NCBI GenBank assembly: GCA_037074765.1
Contig: JBAMDO010000111.1
Location: 113,671-177,670, forward strand
DNA: 64,000 bases
Source of the DNA: Mansonella perstans
Taxonomy: Eukaryota; Nematoda; Chromadorea; Rhabditida; Onchocercidae
Direction of reading: 5' to 3'
Part shown: piece by piece, positions 14,201-26,602 of the stretch
Position numbering within the stretch: position 1 is the stretch's first letter
Layout of the letters: every line of letters starts with the position of its first letter
The notes under the pieces: model-generated
Seen by the model: the letters and a program-made list of their open reading frames with translations, nothing else
Told to the model about the DNA's origin: nothing
Database searches by the model: none
Made by a program: the position numbers and the translations under genes

Positions 14201-17200
14201 TTAGATGGAATCTTCTCTGGACGTTGTTGATCGCTTCCTTATTGGTTCCCAAGCTGATTCCATCTTGTCTTCTTGATCTGACCGATGTTGTCCAGCTAAT
14301 CTCAAAACACGATTCTCACTGATGGTATCATATATCGTTTCACTGATGGTACCATTAGATTCTGATCGCTCAGGTTGTTCAGTTTGCCGTAAACTACAAA
14401 GACTCCAAAGAAATAACTTTTAAAACAGTAAATTTAGAAATGCATGCAATTATTGTGCTTACTTAAACAATTTATGTTCTTGTTTATCTGGTAATACTTT
14501 TCATGAACTTCCACACAATTCAGAAATAAGAAGAATGTGGCTCCTCTCTAAACAAACTTGTCTAAACAAGTTTGTCTAAACAAGAAAAGTGATCATTTTT
14601 GACAAAGAACATTTGAAAAATTTAATGAACGCTTATATAAATTTTTTTTTTTTTGCAAATAATTCAAAGAACATAGCTTTTTTGAATTTTCCAGAAATTT
14701 TCGATTCGGAAATTTTCCAGTATTGCACATAAAAGTGTGCTTCAATACCTTTATTTCTTTGTACTTATGAATTTGACTTTCTCTGATGAAAGAATGCGGT
14801 TTTCGCAACCGCTATGTACCCATCTTTTAATTACATCTTATTAAATCAGACTGTATTCAATGCCATTATATATACAAAACGCACTGTTTTATGAATGTGC
14901 CAGTATTGCTGAGTAAACATTTCAAAAAAATGTCTGAATAAAAATTAAAGAATGGTAAAATTTCAATTTGAAATTTTACATTCCACATTAGAAAAACGTA
15001 AATTTTATTGATGTGAGAAATATAACTTCACTTAAAGCGATATGCACATGTAGAAATGGAAACCCAGAAAGTTAGAATGCCTAAGCTCGAAAGTTCAACA
15101 AATTCTAAAGGGCAGCTTAAATTAAGCATTCAGGAGATACTTTGACTCGACACTGTGGCCAGCTAAGATTTATAAAAAACTTATGGTGATTTAGAAAAAG
15201 TCCTGAAAAACTGAAAAATTTAGAATCCATACAGAATTCCATTTCACTAAAGAATATATTGAATCAATGATAAAACAAAAGATAAACAGTGAAAATGTGT
15301 TAAGCAAGAATTAGCAAACAAATTAGGAAAAAGTTTGCATATTTCCAGCAAATCATACATTTCTATTAATATAATGGTCTCCTAAATGCATTCTAAAAAG
15401 AAGCACATAAAAAAATAGCGCTGCACATGGATTTAGCGACAGAAAGTATTAAAATAGCACCCAAAGCAAAGAATTACCAATGTAACTCGCAATATATGTC
15501 AGAGCCCTGGTTTCTGAAATGTTCATGGAAACGTGCTATTTCTCTAAAAGTCGGCGCAAAAGTTGTTCGGATCCTGAAAACTTTTATGTTCTGAAATCTT
15601 TTTTATCAACTCTTCTTGCTATCTGAAAATGCAGAAAACACACATATTTCAAAAAATTATTTGACTTAAGTCATGTAACTTTTGCAAGAAAAACTTATCA
15701 TCGTGACATATTAAATAACAATAATTATTTCTGCACGGCTTTTTCCTGCATATTTCGTATATCTAAAATATTTGATCGATTTACAAAAAGTAATCAAAAT
15801 TCAAATGTTAAGTGATAGCTGAGAAATCTAGACTTACGTTTTGATGATGAAATCAGTAAATAAGGTTACTATAGGAATGAAAATAAACGCGAGCCAGAAA
15901 GATGGTGAGCTTAGCATTATGAATGCCATACCAGAGATAGAGTCACCAATCGGCAAAATTGGCCAAACCTATAATTTATTTACTTTTTCGAAAAATCTGT
16001 GCGAAAAATCATAGCGATTCATAATTTTCAGATTTATAGATTATATTTCCATAGAAAAAATAATAGTTTACCAAATAAAGCATATTGCAAAATAACGTGA
16101 ATTTTTACCAGGGAATAAAGCGCAAGAAAAATAAACCACAATAAAATCGAGCCAAAACATGAAAATAACATAACAACTGTCCACGAATCACATTCTAACA
16201 AAGCTTTAAGGCAAACTGTTGTTACCACGAACTGAAAAATGAACCGAGCCAGAAAGTAATAAATTTCAGTAAAACGCTGTGAATATTTAGGCAAAAATAG
16301 CAGTAGTTAACAGTGTATTTAACCAAATATAGCTACAAAACAAGAAATTACATGTCTTTTTTTTCTATTAACTGACAGGATTTTATCGTCTTCTGAAATT
16401 CTTTCTTTTCCTAAATTGGCATTACAATTTAATTGAAGAAATAAACAATGTTAGACGAACTGTATAGCATGAATTGCCGAGCATCAACCAACCACCAACT
16501 CTACCATTATCCCATACAACAGGATCGTAAAGAAATGCAAAACATAAAAAGAAAAGAAGTAACGAATGCCAAACTGCTAGACCGATCCATAATCCAAACT
16601 GCTAAAATAGCAAGTTCTAAATATAAATATATATATATGTATATATATAAATGTAGAGCTACATATCTGCTTGCTACATCATTTTTACTAATATGGCAAT
16701 TTCGATAAAGTAAGTTCTTTATTTAAAAATAACTCACATAAATGGTGAATGTTCGTTTCTTAAAACATTCATACAAGCCAGGATAGGAAAGGATCATTTG
16801 GTCGGAAAGAGGTCTGTCAAATAATCCAATTATTACGGGTGGTAATGCCGTAAATGCTACATTGAAAAGAGCAATAGTCCAACGCTCAAAAATTGTTTGA
16901 CCAGAAAATGCAGAATAGATCGCAAACCATAATTCGATTAAATACAAGCATATATTCTTATAGAAACTGTATAATATTACCTGTAACCATGAAAAAAATA
17001 GAAGCTATATAATATCCCTGTAACTATAAAAGATTTCGAAAAAATTTTCTGAAAAAACAGATAATAAAACGAAATAATAAAATAACAATAACCTTTACAC
17101 CTCGCTCGTAGTTCCAAACGCCATGAACCAGTAAAAGCCTGCGTAAAAAATGAAATTGTGCTATACAGTAATCACTGGCAGATGCAGCTTGTAGACCTTC

Positions 17201-20200
17201 TTCACCGACTATTCCTACACCAACATTAGCAGCCTAAACTTTTTATTTACATTATTCATATTATTTTGTTTACTCCAGTTATCTTTTATAAAAATCAATG
17301 TTGCAATAAAAAATACTTGTAACATGGCAACATCATTGGCACCGTCACCAATTGCTAAAACCACCTCGCCAGTGGATTCGCGGACCATTTCAACAACTTC
17401 TGCTTTTTGCATTGGAGTCATTCGGCAACAAATCATAGCAGGGCAAGTCACGATTAAGTTATCAAAGATTTTCCTACATTTCGGGCCAAAAACGTATCTT
17501 AACGCCTAAAAATTCGAAATCCATTTCCTGGAACATTGTGACATACTTTCCATACAAACCTATTCTAATCCTAAGAAACATAACGAAGCAATTTAATATA
17601 TATTTTGCTTTTCAGACGGAGTGAAAGAAATTTGAGTAATCTCAACTCCTTATTCTTCTATACTTATTACCATTTATTTGAAAGTACCATCAAGCCAAAT
17701 CAACAAAACTAAAAAAATGGTTAGCAATTTAATCCTTCCATTTTGTCAAGTTAGCTTCATGTCTCTTTTCAAATAATTCTATGAAACATTAAAACAAGCA
17801 GTGAAAAGGAAACCCGCACAAGGTTGAGGAAATATCCAAACTTTTTTTCTTACATCTGTTCTTCATCATTACTTCCAAATTCAACAGTCTTTTGACATAA
17901 CTAAGTGAACAATAACGATAGTTGTAGTATATTATTATATCAACTGTATGAATGTGGCTGGCGTTAACAAATAAAATGTTAAATAAGAACAAATTTAAAT
18001 GTGGAGCAAAAACCGCAAAACTGAACTTACAGAGCCATCAATAATCAAAGAGTGCCGAACAGCAGATAACTGAACGCTATTACTGCAGTCACAAAGTTTT
18101 TCAAAAACATCATTGCATGAATTGCCATTAATAAACCAACATTTCATATCCGAATGAACAAGACCCGCTGAACGAGCTATATTGACGGCTGTCTCACGCT
18201 TATCTCCGGTTAGCATCCAAACACGTATCTGTGCAGAAAGTAACGTCGCAATTGTTTCTGGTACATACTAAAAATCGTTAATTAACAGTTAGTTAATATA
18301 ATATCGATGCGGGAGAGCACCTTATTATTCTAGTAGTTATAGTTATATTAGCAGATATAATTTGAACAGAAGACTTTCAGATCTAATTCTACGTCCTAAT
18401 CAGATAGATGAAAATTTCCCGATATTCGCCCTTATCCTGTGTTCAATTACCTGTAACTAAATTTATTTAGTGATTTAGGATATTTGCATTTTGTTTCTAA
18501 CAGCATAACATACTGTGAATTTGAATATTTCACTAATGTGTTAGTCTGATGTGGGATATTCAGATTCAAGTATGGTACTACCGCATTCTTCATTCTATAG
18601 TGGTGATTCTAACTATTATGATAGAAAAGAATAAATTCTAATTGTCAAAACAACAAAATGTTAGTCTGATGCAGTGGGATATTCAGATTCAAGTATAATA
18701 TTATATATTTTTAATTCTATTGCAGTAATTCTAATTGTTATTGCAGAATAGAAATTAATTCATATACCGAAATTTTTCTCAAACGTCTAAATCTTATAAA
18801 AATTTGTTATTCCCATAGAAAAAAGACCTGTTGCAATTTATCTTCAACTGCAGATGCACCTATTAAGATAAGGTTTGTTTCAATTTTTTCAGCACATTCC
18901 GCCAATTTTTCTGTCCGTTTGTCCATCGAAACTGAAGCTTTTTCAAATTCTTGTGTCCATTTATTGTATTCTTCCAACTCCAGTATACGCATCGCAAAAC
19001 ACAGAGTTCGGTAACCCTATAAGATTTTTTTTTTAAACCAATAAGAATTTTTAATTTACAAAAATTATGTAGAAGCAAAATAAAAACCAAAGAAACTTTA
19101 ACAAAACCGATCTTCAAAAAAATAACGGACCTTTGATGCATAGTCCAGAAGATGAACAGCACAGTTATCAACTGCTGGTGAATCATTCTGCAATCTCTGG
19201 AAAATCACAGAATCCTGAAAAGATATCCATTTCATTGAGTATCTATTTCATAAAGTTCATGACAAAAATCTGACGATTTCAAAATTGTAAAATCAAGTGA
19301 ACTAAAGATCAGAGCGAATGTACCGCGCAACGTAAACTGACATTCACAAAATGAGACTCAAAAGGTCTACAAATAAAAATAATCAATATATTTTGAATAA
19401 ATCTCTCACCGCTCCTTTGACATACAATTTCAATACACCATCAGGACATTGCACAACAACACTCATTCGCTTCCTGTCGCTGGTAAACTCTAGCACATTT
19501 AAGATGTTGTAACTTTTGATTTCGCCTAACTGAAAGTATAATTAACAAATTCATATGTAGTACGAGAAATTGAAGAATAAAAGATGCGCTGAAAGTTAAT
19601 CTATTCACCGTGCGTTTATAAAATTTCAAAAAAAAGTTTGCGAATTTAATATAAATTTACACAAAAATGGCAACTATCAAGTCACAGAGGCGGTAATGAT
19701 AATGAAAGTTAACTTAATACAACTGAATATTGAATATACCAAAAAAGAACCTCTGAGATAAGAATACTTCGTGGCTTCCTAGTTTGGAACACAAATCCTA
19801 GAGCCGCAGCAGCACGAACAAGTGCACCTTCGTCCGATGAAGAAGCTTGATACTGTAACTCACCATTTTCATTTCTTTCTGGAACAACTGTGTGACAAAT
19901 TGCCATCATTCGAAGAAATTCTCTGACAGAATTAGCTTTTTCCTAAACAGAAAAAATGTAGATAAAAACATATTTCAGAGTTCCTTCTTTTATTCTGAAT
20001 CAATTAGAAAAAACGCAATTCTTTAATTTGCTCATTAGGGCGACAGAAAAATATTCCAGAAACCTTCTTTGTCACACTCACTCTTAAGTGTGTTATCTAG
20101 ATCAGTTGCTCTTCGAGCTGCTCACGCGAGATTCTCCATTAATTTCAAACAACTATATGGTAAAGTTTAACAGTCTTTCAAACTAGCTCGCAACCTTGAC

Positions 20201-23200
20201 AAATGCTGCAACTAACAACCACAGCAAAAAAAAAAAAAAAAAACAAAACAAGCGCTAACATCAGAAGTCTTGATGAGTTCCTGTAAATGAGAATCTTGAA
20301 AATCATCTGTTTCATCGTTTCCAAAATTGATACCCGCAATTGAACATCTTTTAAATTTCATAATATTACGAGTGAGTGTTCCGGTTTTGTCGCTCATTAT
20401 AAATTTCACCTTTAAGCAAAATGTCAAGCATCAACAAAACTTCAAATGAAGATAAATCCAACTTTATGTCAAATTATGACATTCATGAAAATAAATCTGT
20501 ATGATCAAATTATGACATTATAGTTCAAATTAAGAAAAAAACTACCAGGACCACAGCATAACTGTACTAAAAATGATTTTAAAAATTTAATATTATCCGT
20601 CTACATCCTTCTTACTTCCAGTTTGTAGACTATCAACTGTCTTCTGCTTCCAGACAATACTATTAGAAGAATCAAGCAGCTTGTTTCTATCATAAAAGAT
20701 TATAACATTTAGAATGTTATAATGCGCTGTCAGCGGGTAATTGACCGGACAATGAAGACAAGCAAACAGAAGCCATAAAGCTTATTTATAAAGTTTCTTC
20801 GTTTAGTTTTTTTTTCTAGTTTCTTCGCAAAAGTCAAACTACTCAGTTTATTTTGCATTAATAAAAAGCTATGAAAAAAAGAGCAACGAAGTAAAGGCAT
20901 CCACCTGTCCTAATTCTTCATTTAAATTAGATGTTCTTGCAACAGCACAACTATCGGTTCTTTCATCGTACATGGCAATATCCTGAAATTATATCGTGAA
21001 AAAAATGGTCTAGTTTTTAGAATTCAAATCACTAATTTTTATTTTTCTCTTCTGCTTTAAAATAATGCTTAAAGATGAATTCCATGAAGAGGGAATAAAA
21101 AATTCGCGTTCTCATTGATGAATTCTAAATCTTACTTGAAAAGCCAAGCTTTAAAAAAAAAACACTAGTCATCGAATAAATAACAAGCTGTATATGATGC
21201 TTTGCAGTTTGGAAATAAGATGAAAGGAAATTAATGAGAGGAAGTTTACTCACGTTATTTATATATATTGCTTGGAAAAATCGCACCAATTCAAGTGTGA
21301 CTTGCAGCGAAATCGGAATTAAGTTATTGTACAGAATGAAGAACGTCAACACATTCCAGAAAAAGTTGGGGAGATTATGTTCTGGAAAAGTAGAAGACTA
21401 AATTTTTGTATGTAAAATATGAAACAAAAAGGAAACAGATAAATGCAAGTGCTATGCATTTCAATACCTTATCAAAAACAAAATAAGAAAATTAATGACA
21501 TTGTTTCTAAGGATTTCGAACCCACTTTGATTTTAATATCAGATTACGGAAAAAATGGTGACATGGCTGTGTTATTTAGTAAATTGTATTATATAATTTA
21601 TATTCAACATCTGTCAGAAAGGGAATTCGATGGCATACGGAAATTGTATTGATTATCACAGCGATTTTGATTTTGAAACAAAAAAATAAACAAACTCTGG
21701 GGGCCAAGGTAATAAGCATGCGTTAGCCATTTATGATCGAAGAAATATGCACCACCAGCGCTTATAAAAGCAAGAGCAATTAACGCAAAGAACAAAAAGA
21801 AAATGCGCCGATTCGTGACTGCATCAATTTTGGACCTAAAATATCAACACAATGCAAATTCATGGAATCCTATAACTGAGATAGCAATATCTGGCACCAG
21901 ATGAAATTGATATATAACAAAACTTAATTGGAATCAAAATTCTTTATGTAAAGCAAAATATTTAAAGCGAAAAAAAATTACTGCTTCAACGGAGCTATTT
22001 TTGAATTCATTAACAGTTTAGCATCATGTCCTGCATATAGCACTACGCCACAAATCCATTGCGTATGTTTCAAACGAGCGCCACGTAATAACAGTTGAGG
22101 AATACCTATAAAATTGCAATATAACAATATAGCAATATATCGTTGGCCTCCTTGACTAATTATTCAATATAAAAAAAAATTTTTAGACAAAATTTCGATC
22201 GCCTTCGTTCAATATTTATATGTATATAGATTTATTTATATACATATATCGTTCTCGTGGTTTGGTCCTTTGATGCAGATACTTATGACTAAGAAGACCA
22301 ACATGGGATGGGTATCTAATGGAAGGTCTGCATATCGAGTGCATCTACACAATATCTTTTCTCCTCGCTGTTGATTCTACAAGTATCGCGAAGGGACAGC
22401 AGCATTGTGGAATATGCGTCTTCATTTGTTCCGACTGGATGTTAAAATAGGCCATTAAAGGTGAAGAGGTGACCCTTCATTCTAGAGACGTGTCCTGTAC
22501 AGCGCAACTGCATCCTCGGCAGTATGGCTTAATTTTCTTTAGTTGATCGCAACAAAAGATGTACATTGACCGTGGCTAGCTAACCGAGTGAAGAGTGAAG
22601 ATGAGCTTCGGTTAGACCATCTTTTCCAGATCCTTATTCGTTTGGAGCAAACGGTATTCTCTTTAAATCAAACTTCTTAGTCATTCAGGATGTTGCAGAA
22701 GAGCGACTAAAGTTCTGAACCGCTTGCATGTAGACTTCCAATTACTTTATCACTTGCCGTTTCCTTCTTCTCTATCGCTACGGGACTTTCTAAGTGTGGT
22801 GAAACTTTTGAGTCTGCGTAATGAATTTTTCAAATACAGCATGTGCGCAATTGGCTCTACTGTTTACTATCGAGATTCATATATCAAGCCTAACCAGTTT
22901 GAACGTTGGCAATGAGATCCTTCACCCGTATATTTTGTTCAGAGTGTTTTTTTTCTTAGATGCGTGGCCCGTTAGGATTAATCGAACTCTATTTGTCCGG
23001 GTTTGGAGTAAAAGTTGTCCATCTTTTAGAATGATTACCCGAAGATTAACGAACTCATCCTGCTTTTTGACCACTTTATCTAACCCTTCGATTGGCACCT
23101 GTTTGGATGGGTAACTTTGCAAGAGGCATATGCTACAGTCAATATAGTTCCCAACTTCATAAGGCATGCAAGCTCTTTCTTCTCTATAAAGGGACGCCTA

Positions 23201-26200
23201 TAAATAAAAAATAAATATATATACATGATTTATTACTTGTTAAAAACGTTACAAACGTACTGAGTGGTCGTCGCAAATTGTGCATATTTAGCGTTCCTGT
23301 AAATTCATTTAAATTCTGATTTGGATGTTCACATTCGATCTGACACTGAAAATCTCTAAGTGCTGCAGTAGTTATCAGATTCGATGTACATTCAAGTCGG
23401 TGTCGAATTTTTAGATTCGTTTCTCCATCCAAATGTGAAGTTTCGATATAAGCTAGCGGTTCACTAGATGACAACAATGCCATGTCTGCTGGGAACATCT
23501 GATCATTTTCCACTCGCACAATGTCGCCCACTTTCAACTGAAGTTTACAAAGTCGAGCCTTTAAACAAATGAATTCAGCTGTTTTAACTCCTGAGGAGTG
23601 AATTTAAGGCTTGACTAATACAAATATAATTTCAAAAATCATTCAAATCATCCGGTCAATTAATTTAGCATGATCTTGAACATGACAACAATCCACAAGC
23701 AACTTTTTTTTTTACAGTGTTAAAGCTATCAGTGCTATTTTCTTTACCAAAGCATAAATTGCCGATAGTTTCAGCGTCAAAATACAACTAAAATAAGTTG
23801 TAAATTATCAGGAGCCTAAAAAGAGAATAAATAATAAGAAACGACAGACGTTTTTAGACTGGTGAAACTGTTTTGCAAACTTCTTCAAATGCTACTTATA
23901 GCTTAAGATGCAAAAAATGCTCTCGAGAAATACAAACTTCTGGTACTTCTGCGATTCCTTATCTATTCAACCTATAAATACTTAGCTGACATAAAACTTA
24001 CATCTTTCCAAAGAGAATATTTCCACTCACAATCTTTGAAAACTGTAGTACGATAATTATTAACTTTTTGATCAGATTTTCTGCGCTTCTGCAAAGAGGA
24101 TGGAAAAAAAATGGAAAACTTTAGTTTCATTGAAAGTTATGAGTCTCCAGTATTATTTTTACATATACTTGGCATAATACATACCATTTTACTTCACTAC
24201 AAATTTTTCTGCATATATAATAATCTATAAAGCTTACGAAGTCTTCAAATAATTCTTTGGCAGCTGATACAGCTAAAATAATTATTAAGGGTCCCGCAGT
24301 TGTAAAACGACCTGTTGGACTAACATCCGGGATTTGCTGAAAAATCCGTTTAAAGAACATGGCAGTAAAAGCAAATTCATGCAAGTTTGAAATATATTAT
24401 CACAAATATTTAAATTTAGTATAATAAAAGTCCAGGAAAAAACAATTTAACTCGTTATTACAAAATGAAGAATCGTAATTTTAGAAAAATATGTGAGAAA
24501 TGATTTTTTGTGAGCTATCGTAGATTTGAAATATGATTTCAAAACTTCTATATTACTAATAAGCTACAATTCCAGAAATAAACTACCTGGAGAACTGCGA
24601 TAATAAGGAAGAACACATTGCTGTATCGTCTGAATTGTTCTTTAAGGAAGCGTGGAAAAAAAGAAAGTAGGGTATATTTAGAGGTGCTGAAAATGAGAAA
24701 TAAATAGGAAAAGTTTTTAGGATTTGTTTTTTATAGACTGCTATTATGGACTCGAATTATGTTTTTCAAAATATTCGTCACCACACCCTCATATAGTAAT
24801 ACCATGTATTAACACTAGCGTAGAAGTAACAGGAGATATACTAATAACATAATACCAGCGTAGAAGATACGCTCTACGCGTTGTAGTTTAGAAATTTAAA
24901 GATTAGAAGGTTAGAAAAAAAACATAAAAAAGCCAAGCATTTTATAGATTAATAGTTGCTGAGTAATACAACTTTTGTTGCGTTATACCTGATAGCATTA
25001 GACCGATACTTTTCGGGTTGTGAAGTCTGGTTCACATAAATAATTCGCGAAATCGAAATATGAGAAGAACGTCGTTTAATTCTACAGCCAAAAAAATACA
25101 TTATAAAAAATAAAACGCAAATAGTCGTAATCCATTCATAATTTCCACATCAGTTCAGATCTCTGCACAATCATTCACAGTAAAAAATCCATATCTTAAA
25201 ATGAAAAAAAGATTGATACCTACGACAATGAAGTATTTGGAAAAAGAAAATATTTAAAAAATAAAAATGTATTTTATTTTTAAAATACTGAGATTGCGCG
25301 TAGGAAAGAACAAATTCTGCTAGAATCGTGAACAAGAAGGCATTCGTAAATGGGAAACTGAAACGTGTCACTTTGAAATTGCATAAAACGATATGAACCA
25401 AACTGGAGTTCAAAACGCGCTGTCTGCCGTAAATGACCCATATCACACTATCAGCTAGTTGGAATCTTGAATACCCGTAAATGACCCATATCACACTGTC
25501 AGCTAGTTGGAATCTTGAATACCCGTAAATGACCCATATCACACTGTCAGCTAGTTGGAATCTTGAATACCCGTAAATGACCCATATCACACTATCAGCT
25601 AGTTGGAATCTTGAACAACTCTTTACCATCATTTAAAAGATCAATTATGCGTTCATTTCAATTCTTCTATTTTGAAAAAACTGAATAATGTTGTACAAAA
25701 TAAATATGGATTCAACAAGCCGAAATACAGAACAAATCATTGATCGCTTTTTATTAAAGTCAAGATTTCAACATTGAATATAAGCGAGTAGGCCTTGGAA
25801 AATAACCCAACGACTACTTCTTATCATCCAACGACTATTCCTTATCACCCAATGACTATTCCATATCATCCAAAGACTATTCCTTATCATTCCTGTCTTT
25901 GCTTTGATTTCTATGACAAACAAATATATTCCACAATAATCGAAAACGAAAAGAAAAGTATTTGACATGAAATAGTAGCGAAATATGAGAAATTAATAGA
26001 AAATATTTAAAATTTAATTACCATTTAAATCAAACAATCTCTAACTAATCAGTATCTCTTCTGCCTCTTACTATTCAATACTTCCTTTCCTTTCCTCTCT
26101 CGATCCAACATCTCCTCCCATACCGCAATATCCTTTCAGTAAAAACCACCAAACTTTAATTTTTTCTTTTGCTTCTATCTTTCAGCTTCCCAATGACAAT

Positions 26201-26303
26201 AACAGATTGTTTCGCAAATTTCCTTTCTCTCTATTCTCTCTTCACATCTTCCATATTCTACAAACCTTAAATCACACTTATTCATTCACCTAAAAACTTC
26301 CAT
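14201..26303 (-). CDS. tat-1: P4-ATPase phospholipid flippase, TAT-1/ATP8A type
   Basis: Proposed exons in coding order: 26290-26303, 24989-25081, 24587-24686, 24238-24336, 24002-24088, 23261-23558, 21982-22105, 21696-21835, 21254-21381, 20905-20982, 20260-20409, 19751-19942, 19410-19529, 19131-19214, 18828-19016, 18031-18267, 17317-17505, 17093-17233, 16738-16980, 16461-16601, 16109-16231, 15838-15968 and 14201-14393. They give 1,097 residues, near the family's usual length, with all phases consistent. P4-ATPases move aminophospholipids to the cytoplasmic leaflet using ATP, normally with a CDC50 partner. Visible landmarks: QQ in the first membrane segment (69-70), DGET in the actuator domain (175-178), PISL in the fourth segment (341-344), the phosphorylated Asp in DKTGT (394), SSSDEGALV in the nucleotide domain, MLTGDK, and GDGANDV in the hinge (764-770). 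The last ten-segment block and a hydrophilic tail follow. The QQ pair and overall similarity place it with the phosphatidylserine flippases. The 14-nt first exon (M-E-V-F-R) is the least certain part: it is supported by phase and a GTGAAT donor only. Confidence 0.93.
14553..14574. repeat. Short hairpin in the last flippase intron
   Basis: Arms CAAACTTG and CAAGTTTG surround a 6-nt loop, and a further partial TGTCTAAACAAG copy follows directly. It lies in the 1.44-kb intron 14394-15837, which otherwise holds nothing recognisable. Confidence 0.6.
18541..18720. repeat. Two-copy 120-bp direct repeat in a flippase intron
   Basis: The segment beginning TTAGTCTGAT recurs at 18541 and 18661, with a GGGATATTCAGATTCAAGTA core and weaker similarity further along. 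It lies in the intron 18268-18827 and looks like a diverged tandem duplication. Confidence 0.6.
20699..20723. repeat. Perfect 11-bp-stem hairpin in a flippase intron
   Basis: ATTATAACATT and its exact complement AATGTTATAAT flank a TAG loop, inside the intron 20410-20904. Confidence 0.75.
22250..23200 (-). mobile_element. Possible decayed non-LTR retrotransposon fragment in intron
   Basis: The 1.15-kb flippase intron (22106-23260) is less AT-rich and less simple in sequence than its neighbours. On the minus strand at 22442-22531 a frame reads [17 protein letters not shown]. This resembles the conserved (R)W-GH-V-RM element near the C-terminus of many LINE reverse-transcriptase proteins. Stops interrupt the frame just upstream, and no intact polymerase motif is seen. 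The minus-strand frame at 22922-23167 has no recognisable identity. The exact limits are unknown. Confidence 0.35.
25427..25615. repeat. 48-bp minisatellite, about 3.9 copies
   Basis: Almost identical 48-bp units begin near 25429, 25477, 25525 and 25573, differing only at a few bases. The period is divisible by three, so on the minus strand (the flippase's sense strand) the array stays open and encodes a 16-residue repeat, [16 protein letters not shown], within the frame 25171-25632. It lies in the proposed first intron of the flippase gene. I see no splice signals that join it to the coding sequence, so I treat it as non-coding. Confidence 0.85.
25804..25889. repeat. 21-bp minisatellite, about four copies
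   Basis: The imperfect 21-bp unit ATCATCCAACGACTATTCCTT is repeated about four times, 190 bp from the 48-bp array and in the same flippase intron. Its period is also a multiple of three. Confidence 0.75.
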
Positions 26304-26602
26304 GGTCAGTTGGTTCGTGAAATTACGTGAAAATCATCCGCTAGATATATTGTCATCGAAATAGGCTTTTCAGGTTGGATGAATAGATGAAATACAGGTC
26401 AATTGGGATTGTTGCTGAATTAATTTTAAATTAAAATGAAATTTCGCTTTAATTTAAAGTTAAGGTTAACTTTATTGTAAATATATTTATTTCCAGAATA
26501 ATGAGTTGTACATTTCGGATTTGCTTATATGAATAGTGAATCGATAGAAGTGAAGAGCACATGATTGGAATGCATGAAAAGGGTTAAGGTGTACACATAC
26601 GG
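26304..26602. promoter_or_regulatory. Shared upstream region between divergent tat-1 and SPRING1 genes
   Basis: Only 299 bp separate the proposed flippase start (26303, -) from the SPRING1 start (26603, +), so the promoters must overlap or be very close. An acceptor-like TTTCCAG ends at 26497 on the + strand and could be a trans-splice site for SPRING1. An out-of-frame ATG at 26574 would overlap the SPRING1 start if it stays in the mature RNA. No TATA box could be assigned. Confidence 0.45.

Noticed and set aside
22821..23114. Plus-strand 97-codon frame in a flippase intron
   Set aside because: It lies antisense to the possible retroelement remnant, with no domain or exon signals.
25427..25615. 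CRISPR-like array
   Set aside because: The copies are directly tandem with no unique spacers, and the window is eukaryotic.
25171..25632. 153-codon minus-strand frame with four 16-residue repeats as a gene
   Set aside because: It is the 48-bp minisatellite plus an AT-rich tail inside the flippase intron. No splice junction joins it to the gene and no family is recognised.
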